Notes under the pieces: model-generated
What the model was told of the DNA's origin: nothing
Databases searched by the model: none
Seen by the model: only the letters and a program-made list of their open reading frames with translations
Shown: positions 1 through 7,864 of the stretch, one piece after another
Layout of the letters: each line of letters starts with the position of its first letter
How positions within the stretch are numbered: position 1 is the stretch's first letter
Translations under genes and position numbers: made by a program
Origin: Christiangramia lutea
Lineage (GTDB): Bacteria; Bacteroidota; Bacteroidia; Flavobacteriales; Flavobacteriaceae
NCBI RefSeq assembly: GCF_022489035.1
Contig: NZ_JAKVTV010000002.1
Coordinates: 124,001 to 188,000 of the forward strand
Direction: 5' to 3'
DNA: 64,000 nt

Positions 1-16
1 TTAAAAGATCAAAGCG

Positions 17-271
17 ATGAAGCAGGGAATCCATCCGGAAAATTATAGACTGGTAGCTTTTAAAGATATGTCCAACGAAGATGTATTTATTACAAAGTCT
101 ACAGCAAAGACAAAAGAAACTATTGAAGTTGACGGAACTGAGTACCCGTTGGTAAAACTGGAGATTTCCAGAACTTCTCACCCATATTACACAGGTCAGA
201 CTAAGCTTGTGGATAGTGCAGGTAGAATTGATAAGTTTAAGAACAAATACGCAAAATTCAAGAAGAAGTAA
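17..271 (+). CDS. rpmE2: 50S ribosomal protein L31, type B
   Basis: An 84-residue basic protein of the large ribosomal subunit. The N-terminal [10 protein letters not shown], the central [11 protein letters not shown] and the lysine-rich tail are typical of L31 type B. It contains no cysteine, so it is the zinc-independent form rather than the four-cysteine type A. The ATG at 17 is the only sensible start. A strong rho-independent hairpin follows the stop at once, so the gene appears to end its own transcript; its promoter would lie left of the window edge. Confidence 0.95.
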   Translation: MKQGIHPENYRLVAFKDMSNEDVFITKSTAKTKETIEVDGTEYPLVKLEISRTSHPYYTGQTKLVDSAGRIDKFKNKYAKFKKK

Positions 272-297
272 TTTTTTCTGTTTTTACAAAATATATA

Positions 298-323
298 AAG
301 CCGCGTAATAGCGGCTTTTTTTT
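298..323 (+). terminator. Rho-independent terminator after rpmE2
   Basis: A 7-bp stem (AAGCCGC / GCGGCTT) with a six-base loop is followed by a run of T. It lies 27 bases after the L31 stop. Confidence 0.9.
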
Positions 324-366
324 GTTAGGGATTCTCTAAATTCCTTTTATGTTGAATAGGAACTAT

Positions 367-374
367 TACTTTTG
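367..374 (+). promoter_or_regulatory. Probable -7 box for the GlmU-like gene
   Basis: TACTTTTG fits the Bacteroidota -7 consensus TAnnTTTG and ends 14 bases before the start codon. There is no clean TTTG 19 bases upstream, so the call rests on the -7 box and its position between the L31 terminator and the next gene. Confidence 0.4.
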
Positions 375-388
375 AAAAAATTTCAAAA

Positions 389-1561
389 ATGATGAATTAT
401 ATTCTTTTTGATGGTGAAACCAGAAAAGATCTTCTCCCCTTAACCTTTACCCGTCCCGTTGCAGACATTAGAATTGGGATTAATACCATCCGGGAAAAGT
501 GGGAAATGTTATTATCAGAAAAGACTTTTACCAAAACTGAAGACTATCTAAGGGCTAAATGGCCATTAAGACTTACTGAAAAGAATATTTTCATTAATTC
601 CTCCTTTATACCTACTCAAAACCTGGTTAAACAGCTGGAAATAATTAAGCCAGGTCAAAAGATTGTTCACGAGAATATCCTTGTTGCTTATTTTCACGGT
701 GAAGAGGAGCCTGAAATCAATAATCTCGAGACAGTTATTTTTGAAGGAGATTTATTAAAAGTTTCAAATACCTGGGATATTTTTTCTAAGAATGGGGAAG
801 CTATACATCTGGATTTTGATCTGGTTACTGCAGATCGCGAATCCCAAAAGATCCCTGATTCAAATTTCGTAAAGTCAGGTGAAAACATTTTTATCGAGGA
901 AGGCGCTTCTGTAGAGAATTGTTCGTTAAATGCTTCTTCAGGTCCTATTTATATTGGAAAAAATGCGACCATTATGGAAGGTTCTCTTATTAGAGGTCCT
1001 TTTGCGATCTGTGAGGGCGCTACTGTTAAAATGGGGGCAAAGATTTATGGACCTACAACTATTGGTCCTTATTGCAAAGTTGGAGGAGAAGTGAATAATT
1101 CTGTCTTGTTTCAGAATAGCAATAAAGGTCATGAAGGTTTCCTGGGTAATTCCGTGCTAGGTGAATGGTGTAATATTGGGGCTGACACAAATAACTCCAA
1201 TCTTAAGAATAACTATGCTGAAGTTAAGCTATGGAACTATAACACCGAAAATTTCGCCAGAACCGGATTGCAGTTTTGTGGGTTAATAATGGGGGACCAC
1301 AGTAAATGCGGTATAAATACTATGTTCAACACCGGAACTGTTGTTGGAGTTAGTGCGAATATATTCGGAACTGGATTTCCCCGAAATTTTATCCCGGGAT
1401 TCAGCTGGGGCGGAAGTGCAGGAACCACTACCTATAAGCTTGAAAAAGCATTGGAAACGGCAGAGATCGTCATGAGTCGGAGAAATGTAGAACTAACCCA
1501 GGAAGACAGAGATATCTTTAAAAATGTATTTGATTATTCTGCTAAATGGAGAAGAGCTTAG
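389..1561 (+). CDS. GlmU-like sugar nucleotidyltransferase / acyltransferase
   Basis: A 390-residue protein of the alternative GlmU family found in Bacteroidota (TIGR03991 type), expected to help make UDP-N-acetylglucosamine for peptidoglycan and lipopolysaccharide. The N-terminus (FDGETRKDLLPLTFTRPVAD) is the characteristic divergent nucleotidyltransferase half, about residues 1-180. From about residue 190 to 340 short hexapeptide-type repeats (IYIGKNATI, IYGPTTIGPYCKVGG) indicate a left-handed beta-helix acyltransferase half. Two consecutive ATG codons begin the gene; either could start it. It sits alone between a terminator and a convergent small gene. The exact substrate is inferred from the family. 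Confidence 0.8.
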   Translation: MMNYILFDGETRKDLLPLTFTRPVADIRIGINTIREKWEMLLSEKTFTKTEDYLRAKWPLRLTEKNIFINSSFIPTQNLVKQLEIIKPGQKIVHENILVAYFHGEEEPEINNLETVIFEGDLLKVSNTWDIFSKNGEAIHLDFDLVTADRESQKIPDSNFVKSGENIFIEEGASVENCSLNASSGPIYIGKNATIMEGSLIRGPFAICEGATVKMGAKIYGPTTIGPYCKVGGEVNNSVLFQNSNKGHEGFLGNSVLGEWCNIGADTNNSNLKNNYAEVKLWNYNTENFARTGLQFCGLIMGDHSKCGINTMFNTGTVVGVSANIFGTGFPRNFIPGFSWGGSAGTTTYKLEKALETAEIVMSRRNVELTQEDRDIFKNVFDYSAKWRRA

Positions 1562-1563
1562 GT

Positions 1564-1803
1564 TTAAAAGATAATCAATAATGCTATACAGATAAAAAGG
1601 AGTAAAAGTATGAAGATCAAGGTTCTTGAATTTCTTCTTTTGTGTGATTCAATAATGTTCAATCTCAAGTGCTCAAGATCTTCTTCAGTAATTCTACTTC
1701 TTTCTATAATTCGAAGTGGCCGGGTACTTGAATCGTTTAAAACAGCATCTTCAGTATTTTTTACCTGATTAATATTGGCTCGGTTCGAGTTGCCAAAATT
1801 CAT
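1564..1803 (-). CDS. Small tail-anchored membrane protein, unknown
   Basis: A 79-residue protein that I do not recognise. Residues 1-58 are polar and charged, with a predicted helix around RITEEDLEHLRLNIIESHKR. The last 20 residues form one hydrophobic segment (LIFILLLLFICIALLIIF) ending at the C-terminus, so it looks tail-anchored with its N-terminus in the cytoplasm. It converges on the GlmU-like gene, with only two bases between the stops. Codon use looks normal for the window, which supports a real gene. No function can be assigned. Confidence 0.55.
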   Translation of the reverse strand: MNFGNSNRANINQVKNTEDAVLNDSSTRPLRIIERSRITEEDLEHLRLNIIESHKRRNSRTLIFILLLLFICIALLIIF

Positions 1804-1898
1804 AATGAATCTATTCTAAAAAGAGTTGGAATATACGAAAAAGAGTTTGATTAATACTTAATATTCACATTCTCTTTACATTACAATCTAATTCGCAT

Positions 1899-1929
1899 TT
1901 TACAGAAACATTTTAAGTTGGTATCTTTG
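1899..1929 (+). promoter_or_regulatory. Bacteroidota-type promoter for mtaB
   Basis: TTTA at 1899-1902, then 19 bases, then TATCTTTG at 1922-1929: a perfect -7 box and a one-mismatch -33 box with exact consensus spacing. The predicted start is about 30 bases before the mtaB ATG. Confidence 0.65.
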
Positions 1930-1967
1930 CAGCCCGTTTTACGGGATTCGATTTTAAATGAGGGATT

Positions 1968-3299
1968 ATGAGCACTAAAAAAGTGGCATTTTACACATTG
2001 GGCTGTAAGCTCAATTTTTCTGAAACATCTACCATAGCAAGGTCTTTTGAGAATGAAGGTTTTGAAAGGGTTGACTTTTCAGAAAAGGCAGATATTTATG
2101 TGATTAACACCTGTTCTGTTACCGAAAATGCCGATAAGCGTTTTAAAACCATCGTTAAGCAGTCGCAAAATGCAAACGACGAGGCTTTTCTTATTGCAGT
2201 GGGATGTTATGCTCAATTGAAGCCAGAAGAACTGGCAGCGGTAGACGGAGTGGATCTTGTTCTGGGAGCCACTGAAAAATTTAAGATCACTGATTACCTG
2301 AACGACCTAACTAAAAATGACCTTGGCGAAGTGCATTCCTGCGAGATTAACGAAGCCGATTTTTATGTAGGATCATATTCCATAGGTGACCGCACCCGGG
2401 CCTTTCTAAAAGTTCAGGATGGGTGCGATTATAAATGTACATATTGTACTATTCCCCTGGCTAGAGGTATTTCCAGAAGTGATAAGTTGGAAAACGTTCT
2501 TAAGAATGCTTCTGAGATTTCGCAACAAGGGATCAAAGAGATCGTACTTACAGGCGTGAATATCGGGGATTATGGAAAGGGTGAATTCGGAAATAAAAAG
2601 CATGAACATACCTTCCTGGACTTAGTGAAGGCATTAGATGAAGTGGAGGGGATCGAGCGCTTAAGAATTTCATCTATAGAGCCGAATTTGCTCAAGAATG
2701 AAACTATAGATTTTGTTTCGAAAAGCAGAACTTTTGTACCTCATTTTCATATTCCACTTCAGAGTGGTAGTGATGCGATACTGAAGTTAATGCGAAGAAG
2801 GTACATGAGTGATCTGTATGTAGATCGCGTAAAGCAAATCAGGCAGGTAATGCCTAATGCATGTATTGGAGTAGATGTTATTGTAGGTTTTCCTGGTGAA
2901 ACAGATGAGTATTTTCTTGAAACCTATAACTTCCTTAATGAACTCGATATTTCATATCTGCATGTGTTTACTTTTTCAGAAAGAGATAATACACCGGCTG
3001 CAGAAATGGACGGCGTTGTGCCAGTCAAAGTACGTAAGAAAAGAAGTAAAATGTTACGCGGTCTGTCTGCAAAGAAAAGACGCGCTTTTTACGAAAGTCA
3101 GTTAGGGAATACTTTAACTGTGCTTTTTGAAGGGGAAAATAAGGAAGGGTATATTCATGGATTCACCGAAAACTATGTGAAAGTTAAGGCTCCCTGGAAT
3201 CCTGGAAAAGTGAATACACTTCAGAAAATTAGACTTACTGAAATTGACGAAGATGGATTGGTTCGATTTGATGAGTTGCCTGAGGCAGTAGCGGTTTAA
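1968..3299 (+). CDS. mtaB: tRNA N6-threonylcarbamoyladenosine methylthiotransferase MtaB
   Basis: A 443-residue radical-SAM methylthiotransferase that adds a methylthio group to t6A at position 37 of tRNAs. The N-terminal MTTase domain carries the three cluster cysteines C13 (LGCKLN), C49 (NTCSVTENADKR) and C80 (VGCYAQ). The radical-SAM motif CxxxCxxC appears in GCDYKCTYC near residue 153, and PLQSGSD and GFPGETDEYF follow in the usual places. A C-terminal TRAM-like region ends the protein. The NADKR and CKLN motifs favour MtaB over MiaB or RimO. The promoter directly upstream suggests it is transcribed alone; its stop codon overlaps that of the opposing gene. Confidence 0.93.
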   Translation: MSTKKVAFYTLGCKLNFSETSTIARSFENEGFERVDFSEKADIYVINTCSVTENADKRFKTIVKQSQNANDEAFLIAVGCYAQLKPEELAAVDGVDLVLGATEKFKITDYLNDLTKNDLGEVHSCEINEADFYVGSYSIGDRTRAFLKVQDGCDYKCTYCTIPLARGISRSDKLENVLKNASEISQQGIKEIVLTGVNIGDYGKGEFGNKKHEHTFLDLVKALDEVEGIERLRISSIEPNLLKNETIDFVSKSRTFVPHFHIPLQSGSDAILKLMRRRYMSDLYVDRVKQIRQVMPNACIGVDVIVGFPGETDEYFLETYNFLNELDISYLHVFTFSERDNTPAAEMDGVVPVKVRKKRSKMLRGLSAKKRRAFYESQLGNTLTVLFEGENKEGYIHGFTENYVKVKAPWNPGKVNTLQKIRLTEIDEDGLVRFDELPEAVAV

Positions 3300-3592
3300 A
3301 TGTTTATTCCCACTGGGAGAAGGTCCTTGTATTTCCTTCGGTTTCTTCTAATAAAACCTGCTATTTCAGGACTTGTTGGAACTACTCTTGTATTCCTTTC
3401 CTTTATTTCAGCTAATACAGCAACTATAAAATCTTCCTGCCTGTCTTCGGAGCCATCGGGCATAATTAATTTTGTTAGGAAAATCTTTCTCTCTTGCTGT
3501 GAATATTCTATCGTTGCAAGTTCGCCATCTATTTGAGTTTCAAACTGTCTCAAAAATTCATTGTCAGTTATTTCTAAATCTTCCTTGCTCAT
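3296..3592 (-). CDS. Small GNAT-family N-acetyltransferase (YjdJ-like)
   Basis: A 98-residue protein resembling the short GCN5-related acetyltransferases of the Acetyltransf_CG family (Pfam PF14542 type). Typical elements are the strand-rich start (IDGELATIEYSQQERKIFLT), a degenerate central acceptor strand (IVAVLAEIKERNTRVVPTSP) and the C-terminal segment running to LLPVGI. These proteins are much shorter than ordinary GNAT enzymes, and their substrates are mostly unknown. It lies 11 bases downstream of the pirin gene, so the two are probably co-transcribed. Its last four bases overlap the end of mtaB on the other strand. Confidence 0.75.
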   Translation of the reverse strand: MSKEDLEITDNEFLRQFETQIDGELATIEYSQQERKIFLTKLIMPDGSEDRQEDFIVAVLAEIKERNTRVVPTSPEIAGFIRRNRRKYKDLLPVGINI

Positions 3593-3603
3593 TAGTTTTT
3601 ATT

Positions 3604-4317
3604 TTAATTCATCGGTACTTCGATAAGAAGCACTTTTGAAGGTTTATTGAACTTAAGAGATATTTTATCAGTATTCCAAATCCCTACCGCATCACGCTTA
3701 TTTAAAGTGGAATTTTCCACATCTGCCTCTCCATCTATCAGAAAAACATATACCCCATGTTCTTTATTCTTCAACTTGTATTCAATTTTCCTGCCATCCT
3801 GGAAATCACCCAGATATAAATAAGCATTTTGATTGATATACATGGAATTTTCACCCTGATCTGTTTTAGGACTTACAATGTTGATCAAGTCCTCTTTTTT
3901 CAGTAATTCTGAAAAATCCTTCTGGTCATATCTTGGATCAAGATCTTTAGCTTCCGGAAAGATCCAGATTTGCAACATGTTCAATTCTTCATTGGACGAA
4001 TTGAATTCACTATGTTCCACGCCGGTTCCAGCACTCATTACCTGTACTTCACCGGCTTTGATCACCTCTGTATGTCCCATAGAGTCTTTGTGTCTTATCT
4101 CTCCCTTTAACGGAATAGATATTATCTCCATGTCTTTATGCGGATGGGTTCCAAAGCCCATTCCAGATTGAACAAAATCATCGTTCAAGACTCTTAAAAG
4201 TCCAAACTGAACTTTTCCGGGATCATAAAAGTTTGCAAAGCTGAAAGAATAATTAGCATTTAGCCAACCGTAATTAGCCGTACCCCGCTTATTTGCAGGA
4301 TGTAATTTTTTTTCCAT
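3604..4317 (-). CDS. Pirin family protein (YhhW-like cupin)
   Basis: A 237-residue bicupin of the pirin family. The N-terminal cupin has the metal-site histidines in GTHPHKDMEI and TGVEHSE together with MSAGTGVEHSE, the segment most diagnostic of the family. The C-terminal cupin is shorter and lacks the histidines, as is usual. Some relatives (E. coli YhhW) act as quercetin dioxygenases and others bind regulators, so the physiological role here is open. It starts a two-gene minus-strand unit with the small GNAT gene. Its upstream region faces, and probably overlaps, the promoter of the divergent hydrolase. Confidence 0.88.
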   Translation of the reverse strand: MEKKLHPANKRGTANYGWLNANYSFSFANFYDPGKVQFGLLRVLNDDFVQSGMGFGTHPHKDMEIISIPLKGEIRHKDSMGHTEVIKAGEVQVMSAGTGVEHSEFNSSNEELNMLQIWIFPEAKDLDPRYDQKDFSELLKKEDLINIVSPKTDQGENSMYINQNAYLYLGDFQDGRKIEYKLKNKEHGVYVFLIDGEADVENSTLNKRDAVGIWNTDKISLKFNKPSKVLLIEVPMN

Positions 4318-4335
4318 TTTTTATGGGTTGGTAAA

Positions 4336-4366
4336 TTTGAAAGTCAAGTATATTGCAGTAATTTTG
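4336..4366 (+). promoter_or_regulatory. Consensus Bacteroidota promoter for the alpha/beta hydrolase
   Basis: TTTG at 4336-4339, 19 bases, then TAATTTTG at 4359-4366: a perfect match in both boxes and spacing. Transcription would begin near 4373. That rules out the in-frame ATG at 4368 and supports the ATG at 4419 for the gene that follows. On the other strand TATACTTG (4353-4346) with TTTA 19 bases upstream may serve the pirin gene. Confidence 0.7.
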
Positions 4367-4418
4367 ATTGTTAAATTTACGATTTAAAGCCAGTAATCAT
4401 TGTTATATACATGTTAAA

Positions 4419-5129
4419 ATGAAACAGGAAGATGAACGTATTCATGTGTATTTTATGCCGGGAATGGCAGCCGATCAGGCTATTTTTCAGAATATTTTAC
4501 TTCCAGGTGAAAAATTCGATGTTCATTTTCTAAAATGGGAGCTTCCCGATATTGGTGAAACCCTGGAAGATTATGCGAAAAGAATGCTTAAGGAGATAAA
4601 GCATGAAAAACCTGTTTTAATTGGAGTCTCTTTTGGCGGGGTAATTGTGCAGGAAATGGCGAAGCATGTTGATTTAAAAAGACTCATCATAATTTCGAGT
4701 GTTAAATGTACCGATGAGTTGCCACCGCATATGAAATTTGCTTCAAAAACAGGCTTGTTCAGATTGATACCTACGGGACTGGCAGATTATGTAGATTATT
4801 TTGAAAAAGTTGCGGTTGGAGATTTTTTAAAAACGCGTGCAAAGCTTTATAAGCAATATATTTCCATAACCGATAAGAATTACCTTAACTGGGCGATCAG
4901 GAATATGGTAAACTGGAAGTGTAGTAAACCAGATGAAAATGTGATACATATTCATGGAGATAAGGATGAGGTATTTCCAGTAAAATATATCAACGGAGCG
5001 ATAAAGATTAGGGGCGGTACCCATATCATGATCATAAATCGCTTTAAATGGTTTAACGAACACCTGCCAGATTTGATTGAATACGGAAGATTAAAAAAGA
5101 AAGGAAAAGTAAATAAGTTAATTAAGTAG
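4419..5129 (+). CDS. Alpha/beta hydrolase
   Basis: A 236-residue cytoplasmic alpha/beta-fold hydrolase. The nucleophile elbow GVSFGG (GxSxG) is near residue 80, an acidic residue in HGDKDEVF near 190, and a histidine in GGTHIMI near 205, giving a complete Ser-Asp-His triad. The early VYFMPGMAADQAIF is the usual first-strand and oxyanion region. I place the start at 4419 because the promoter predicts a transcript beginning near 4373, and because a longer version from 4368 adds 17 residues with no fold relevance. The next gene begins two bases after its stop. The substrate is unknown. Confidence 0.8.
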   Translation: MKQEDERIHVYFMPGMAADQAIFQNILLPGEKFDVHFLKWELPDIGETLEDYAKRMLKEIKHEKPVLIGVSFGGVIVQEMAKHVDLKRLIIISSVKCTDELPPHMKFASKTGLFRLIPTGLADYVDYFEKVAVGDFLKTRAKLYKQYISITDKNYLNWAIRNMVNWKCSKPDENVIHIHGDKDEVFPVKYINGAIKIRGGTHIMIINRFKWFNEHLPDLIEYGRLKKKGKVNKLIK

Positions 5130-5131
5130 CT

Positions 5132-6091
5132 ATGAAAATTTTAAAGAATGCATTATTGATTGTTGGATTATTTACGATTTGTGCTGTAAGTATTAATGCA
5201 GTTCAACAGGAAGACGGGGGAGGATCTACTGGAAATAATGCCGAAGCGGTTAAAAAAACCGATAAAAGTGTGGCTGAGGCTTATAAAATCAAAGCTTTAC
5301 CAATGCCTGAAAATTTAGATTTTGCCGGGGAGGCCGTTCCATTGGAAGATCCAGATATTTTTGAACGTATGGACCGGGAACTACTTGTGAATACTTACTG
5401 GCAATCCAATGCCTTGCTTCTTATGAAGCGTGCGAACAAATATTTTCCAGTAATTGAGCCAATACTGAAAGAAGAAGGAGTTCCAGATGATTTTAAATAT
5501 CTGGCAGTAATAGAGAGCGGACTTACCCAGGCGGTATCACCGGCTCGAGCCGTAGGATTCTGGCAAATTATGGAAGGTACAGGTAAGGATTATGGGTTAG
5601 AGATAAATGCTAATGTAGATGAAAGATACCATATAGAAAAGTCAACCCGGGTTGCAGCAGACTACCTGAAAAAAGCCAAAGAAAGGTTTGGTTCATGGAC
5701 CCTTGCTGCCGCATCATATAATGCTGGTCAATACGGAGTAGATAAACAGCTAGAAAGGCAGAAGGTTGATGATTATTATGATTTGTTGTTGGGTGAAGAA
5801 ACAGGAAGATATGTTTTCAGGATCCTTGCCCTTAAGGAGATCATGAACAACCCTGAGAAGTATGGTTTCAATTTTACTGAATCTGATCTATACCAGCACA
5901 TTCCGGTAGAAAAGGTTAAAGTAGATACAGTGGTTAAAGACTTTCCAGATTTCGCTGAGAAATTTGGAATCAATTATAAGATCCTGAAAGTTCACAACCC
6001 CTGGTTAAGAGATGATCACCTTAAAAATGCTTCAAGAAAAGTTTACTTCATAGATATTCCTGAAAAAGGTTATTATCCTGAAGTTAATTAA
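5132..6091 (+). CDS. Lytic transglycosylase with SLT domain (MltD-like)
   Basis: A 319-residue secreted murein-cleaving enzyme. An N-terminal signal peptide (about residues 1-24, core ALLIVGLFTICAVSINA) is followed by a low-complexity linker and an SLT domain from about residue 105 to 230. The catalytic glutamate is in AVIESGLTQA, and GFWQIMEGTGKDYGL and ASYNAGQYGV are standard SLT motifs. The C-terminal 60 residues resemble the region that precedes LysM repeats in MltD, but no LysM repeat is present. It directly follows the hydrolase and converges on a thioredoxin-like gene seven bases away. Confidence 0.88.
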   Translation: MKILKNALLIVGLFTICAVSINAVQQEDGGGSTGNNAEAVKKTDKSVAEAYKIKALPMPENLDFAGEAVPLEDPDIFERMDRELLVNTYWQSNALLLMKRANKYFPVIEPILKEEGVPDDFKYLAVIESGLTQAVSPARAVGFWQIMEGTGKDYGLEINANVDERYHIEKSTRVAADYLKKAKERFGSWTLAAASYNAGQYGVDKQLERQKVDDYYDLLLGEETGRYVFRILALKEIMNNPEKYGFNFTESDLYQHIPVEKVKVDTVVKDFPDFAEKFGINYKILKVHNPWLRDDHLKNASRKVYFIDIPEKGYYPEVN

Positions 6092-6098
6092 TTAGAAC

Positions 6099-6800
6099 TT
6101 ATTCAACCTGTACGTTATCTGCGTAAATTTCTTCGTAGGTGTTTGTCAGGTTTTTTGAAATAGATGTTTCAAGTGCGATATAGTTTTCGCGGAACGCGGT
6201 TTCCTCTTCTGTTTGAAGGGGAGGGAACACGCTTCTTCTTATATCCATGATCTTCTTGTCTTCTGAAAGAAGGAAGCAAGTTGGAAGCCCAAGCGAATGC
6301 TTTAGTTGTCTAACTACGTAGGCTCCATTATTCTGCCTTTCATCTACATAAACGATTGAAATATCTGAGGAAAACTTTTCTGCGAGTTCCTTTACCTTTT
6401 TATGTTCATCCCAGAACAGTACTACAAAATCCACTTTACCTTTATACTCCTTGGCCAGTTCATTTAACGCGGGGATTTCACCTTTACTGGGAATACACCA
6501 GGAAGCATAGGTTATAAGAAATACCGGATTTTCGTAATTATAAAGGCTTACTTCCTTCTTTCTTAGGTTTTGAAATTTGAAGTTGTCCATATAGGCACCT
6601 TCCAAATGATTACTTGTAAAATTTTCAAAAAGCTCCTTGGCTTTATCGAAATCGTTAAGGCGATAGGCTAGATCTGCTTTCTTGTTGTATTCGTCAAGAT
6701 TATAGTATAATGCTTCTGTGAAGAAAGTTTTTTCCTGCAGTTCATCCTGAGAAAATACGTTGGGGCCGATAAGCAGAAAAACTAATAATAGTCTTTTCAT
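6099..6800 (-). CDS. Secreted thioredoxin-fold protein with an incomplete active site
   Basis: A 233-residue exported protein with a signal peptide ending near residue 17 (LLIGPNVFSQ), an N-terminal helical region, and a TlpA/redoxin-like domain from about residue 75. The position of the usual WCxxC motif reads SWCIPSKGEIPAL, so only the first cysteine is present and the second is serine. The rest of the fold is intact (VDFVVLFWDEH, GLPTCFLL with the cis-proline region). It may act as a one-cysteine reductase, a thiol scaffold or a binding protein. It is transcribed alone and ends seven bases from the convergent transglycosylase. Confidence 0.72.
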   Translation of the reverse strand: MKRLLLVFLLIGPNVFSQDELQEKTFFTEALYYNLDEYNKKADLAYRLNDFDKAKELFENFTSNHLEGAYMDNFKFQNLRKKEVSLYNYENPVFLITYASWCIPSKGEIPALNELAKEYKGKVDFVVLFWDEHKKVKELAEKFSSDISIVYVDERQNNGAYVVRQLKHSLGLPTCFLLSEDKKIMDIRRSVFPPLQTEEETAFRENYIALETSISKNLTNTYEEIYADNVQVE

Positions 6801-6923
6801 GTAATTTTTGGGGCTGGTTTGGGTAAAAGTATATCAGCCTTTTCTTACAGGAAAAAATTATCGTTCAATTACCAAATTATTAGTTGAAGGATATTATTTT
6901 CATAAAATGTTAATAAAGGAGCT

Positions 6924-7439
6924 TTATATTTTCTTCATTTGCTCCTTCATCATTCTTATTTGATCGTTCATCATTCCGTGCTTGTCAAGCTTTTTGGCTT
7001 CATTGAGGAGAGTAGTAGCCTCTCTTTTACGGCGTTTGGTCATGGCGATACCGGCAAGGTTTAGTTTAGCCATTGCAAGGTCGTGATCCATGGAAAGTCC
7101 AAGTTTAAGTGCTCTTTTAAAGAATTTTTCAGCCTTGGTAATATTGGTTTGAGAAACCATAAGTCCGTGAAGGTACCAGTAATATCCCTGTTGTTTTTGA
7201 ACCAGGGCTTTTTCAGGATCCTTGATCTTATCTAACCATTTCTTGGCTCCGGGAAAGTCTTGTTTTCTTAGCCTTAAAAAGGCGAGAAGGATCATTTCAT
7301 TTTTAAAATACAGAAATATAAAGATACTCGATAGAAGTAAAAGGAAAATCCCATTTCCTATTTCACCTTCTATAAATTGCCAGATTGCTGTTGCTATGAT
7401 AATCCCGGCCAGTGCTAATTTGATATTCTTATTGAACAT
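6924..7439 (-). CDS. Membrane-anchored TPR-like protein, unknown
   Basis: A 171-residue protein with two adjacent hydrophobic segments at residues 7-22 and 29-48, followed by a helical, basic region with TPR-like periodicity (FPGAKKWLDKIKDPEKALV, KAEKFFKRALKLGLSMD, LAGIAMTKRRKREATTLL). It looks like an inner-membrane protein with a cytoplasmic helical-repeat tail. I do not recognise a named function. A -7 box (TACCTTTG) about 25 bases upstream suggests it is transcribed alone, divergently from rpmH. Confidence 0.65.
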   Translation of the reverse strand: MFNKNIKLALAGIIIATAIWQFIEGEIGNGIFLLLLSSIFIFLYFKNEMILLAFLRLRKQDFPGAKKWLDKIKDPEKALVQKQQGYYWYLHGLMVSQTNITKAEKFFKRALKLGLSMDHDLAMAKLNLAGIAMTKRRKREATTLLNEAKKLDKHGMMNDQIRMMKEQMKKI

Positions 7440-7462
7440 GTTTATCTTGATTTTCCAGGCGG

Positions 7463-7470
7463 CAAAGGTA
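7463..7470 (-). promoter_or_regulatory. -7 box of the membrane TPR-like gene
   Basis: Read on the minus strand this is TACCTTTG, a full match to TAnnTTTG, 24 bases upstream of the start at 7439. No good -33 box was seen. Confidence 0.45.
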
Positions 7471-7503
7471 ATAAAAACAATTAAAAATTATTTTAATTTA
7501 CTA

Positions 7504-7534
7504 TTTGCAGTACTTAAAAAGCTTTGTATATTTG
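7504..7534 (+). promoter_or_regulatory. Consensus Bacteroidota promoter for rpmH
   Basis: TTTG at 7504-7507, exactly 19 bases, then TATATTTG at 7527-7534. Both boxes are perfect, which fits the strong expression needed for a ribosomal protein. The leader would be about 50 bases. Confidence 0.8.
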
Positions 7535-7589
7535 CACGCAGTTTTAAAGACAGACAAAACGAATTTACAGAAGATAAAAGATATTCACA

Positions 7590-7748
7590 ATGAAAAGAAC
7601 GTTTCAACCATCTAAAAGGAAAAGAAAAAATAAGCACGGATTCAGGGAGCGTATGGCTAGTGCTAACGGAAGGAAAGTCCTTGCTCGAAGAAGAGCTAAA
7701 GGTAGAAAGAAATTATCTGTATCTTCTGAAAACAGACATAAACACTAA
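7590..7748 (+). CDS. rpmH: 50S ribosomal protein L34
   Basis: A 52-residue, very basic protein that begins [19 protein letters not shown] and continues with [20 protein letters not shown], the hallmark of L34. The usual L34 length is 44-54 residues; the short acidic-serine tail ending NRHKH is common in Flavobacteriaceae. It has its own strong promoter and a terminator 27 bases after the stop, so it is a single-gene unit. In many bacteria rpmH is followed by rnpA and sits near the origin, but here the next gene is carB. Confidence 0.97.
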
Positions 7749-7774
7749 TGAATCACGGTGTTCGAAATAAATAA

Positions 7775-7804
7775 GGTGTTACTTTTTTAGTAACGCCTTT
7801 TTTT
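7775..7804 (+). terminator. Rho-independent terminator after rpmH
   Basis: An 8-bp stem (GGTGTTAC / GTAACGCC, one G-T pair) is followed by seven T. Confidence 0.88.
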
Positions 7805-7864
7805 ATACCCAGACGCTTCTTAATTTTAGCAAATCACAACTTTACGCAAACACAACATTTTATC

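Noticed and set aside
7222-7593. A 123-residue plus-strand frame between the TPR-like gene and rpmH
   Set aside because: It is antisense to the TPR-like gene, runs through the consensus rpmH promoter and ends within the L34 start.
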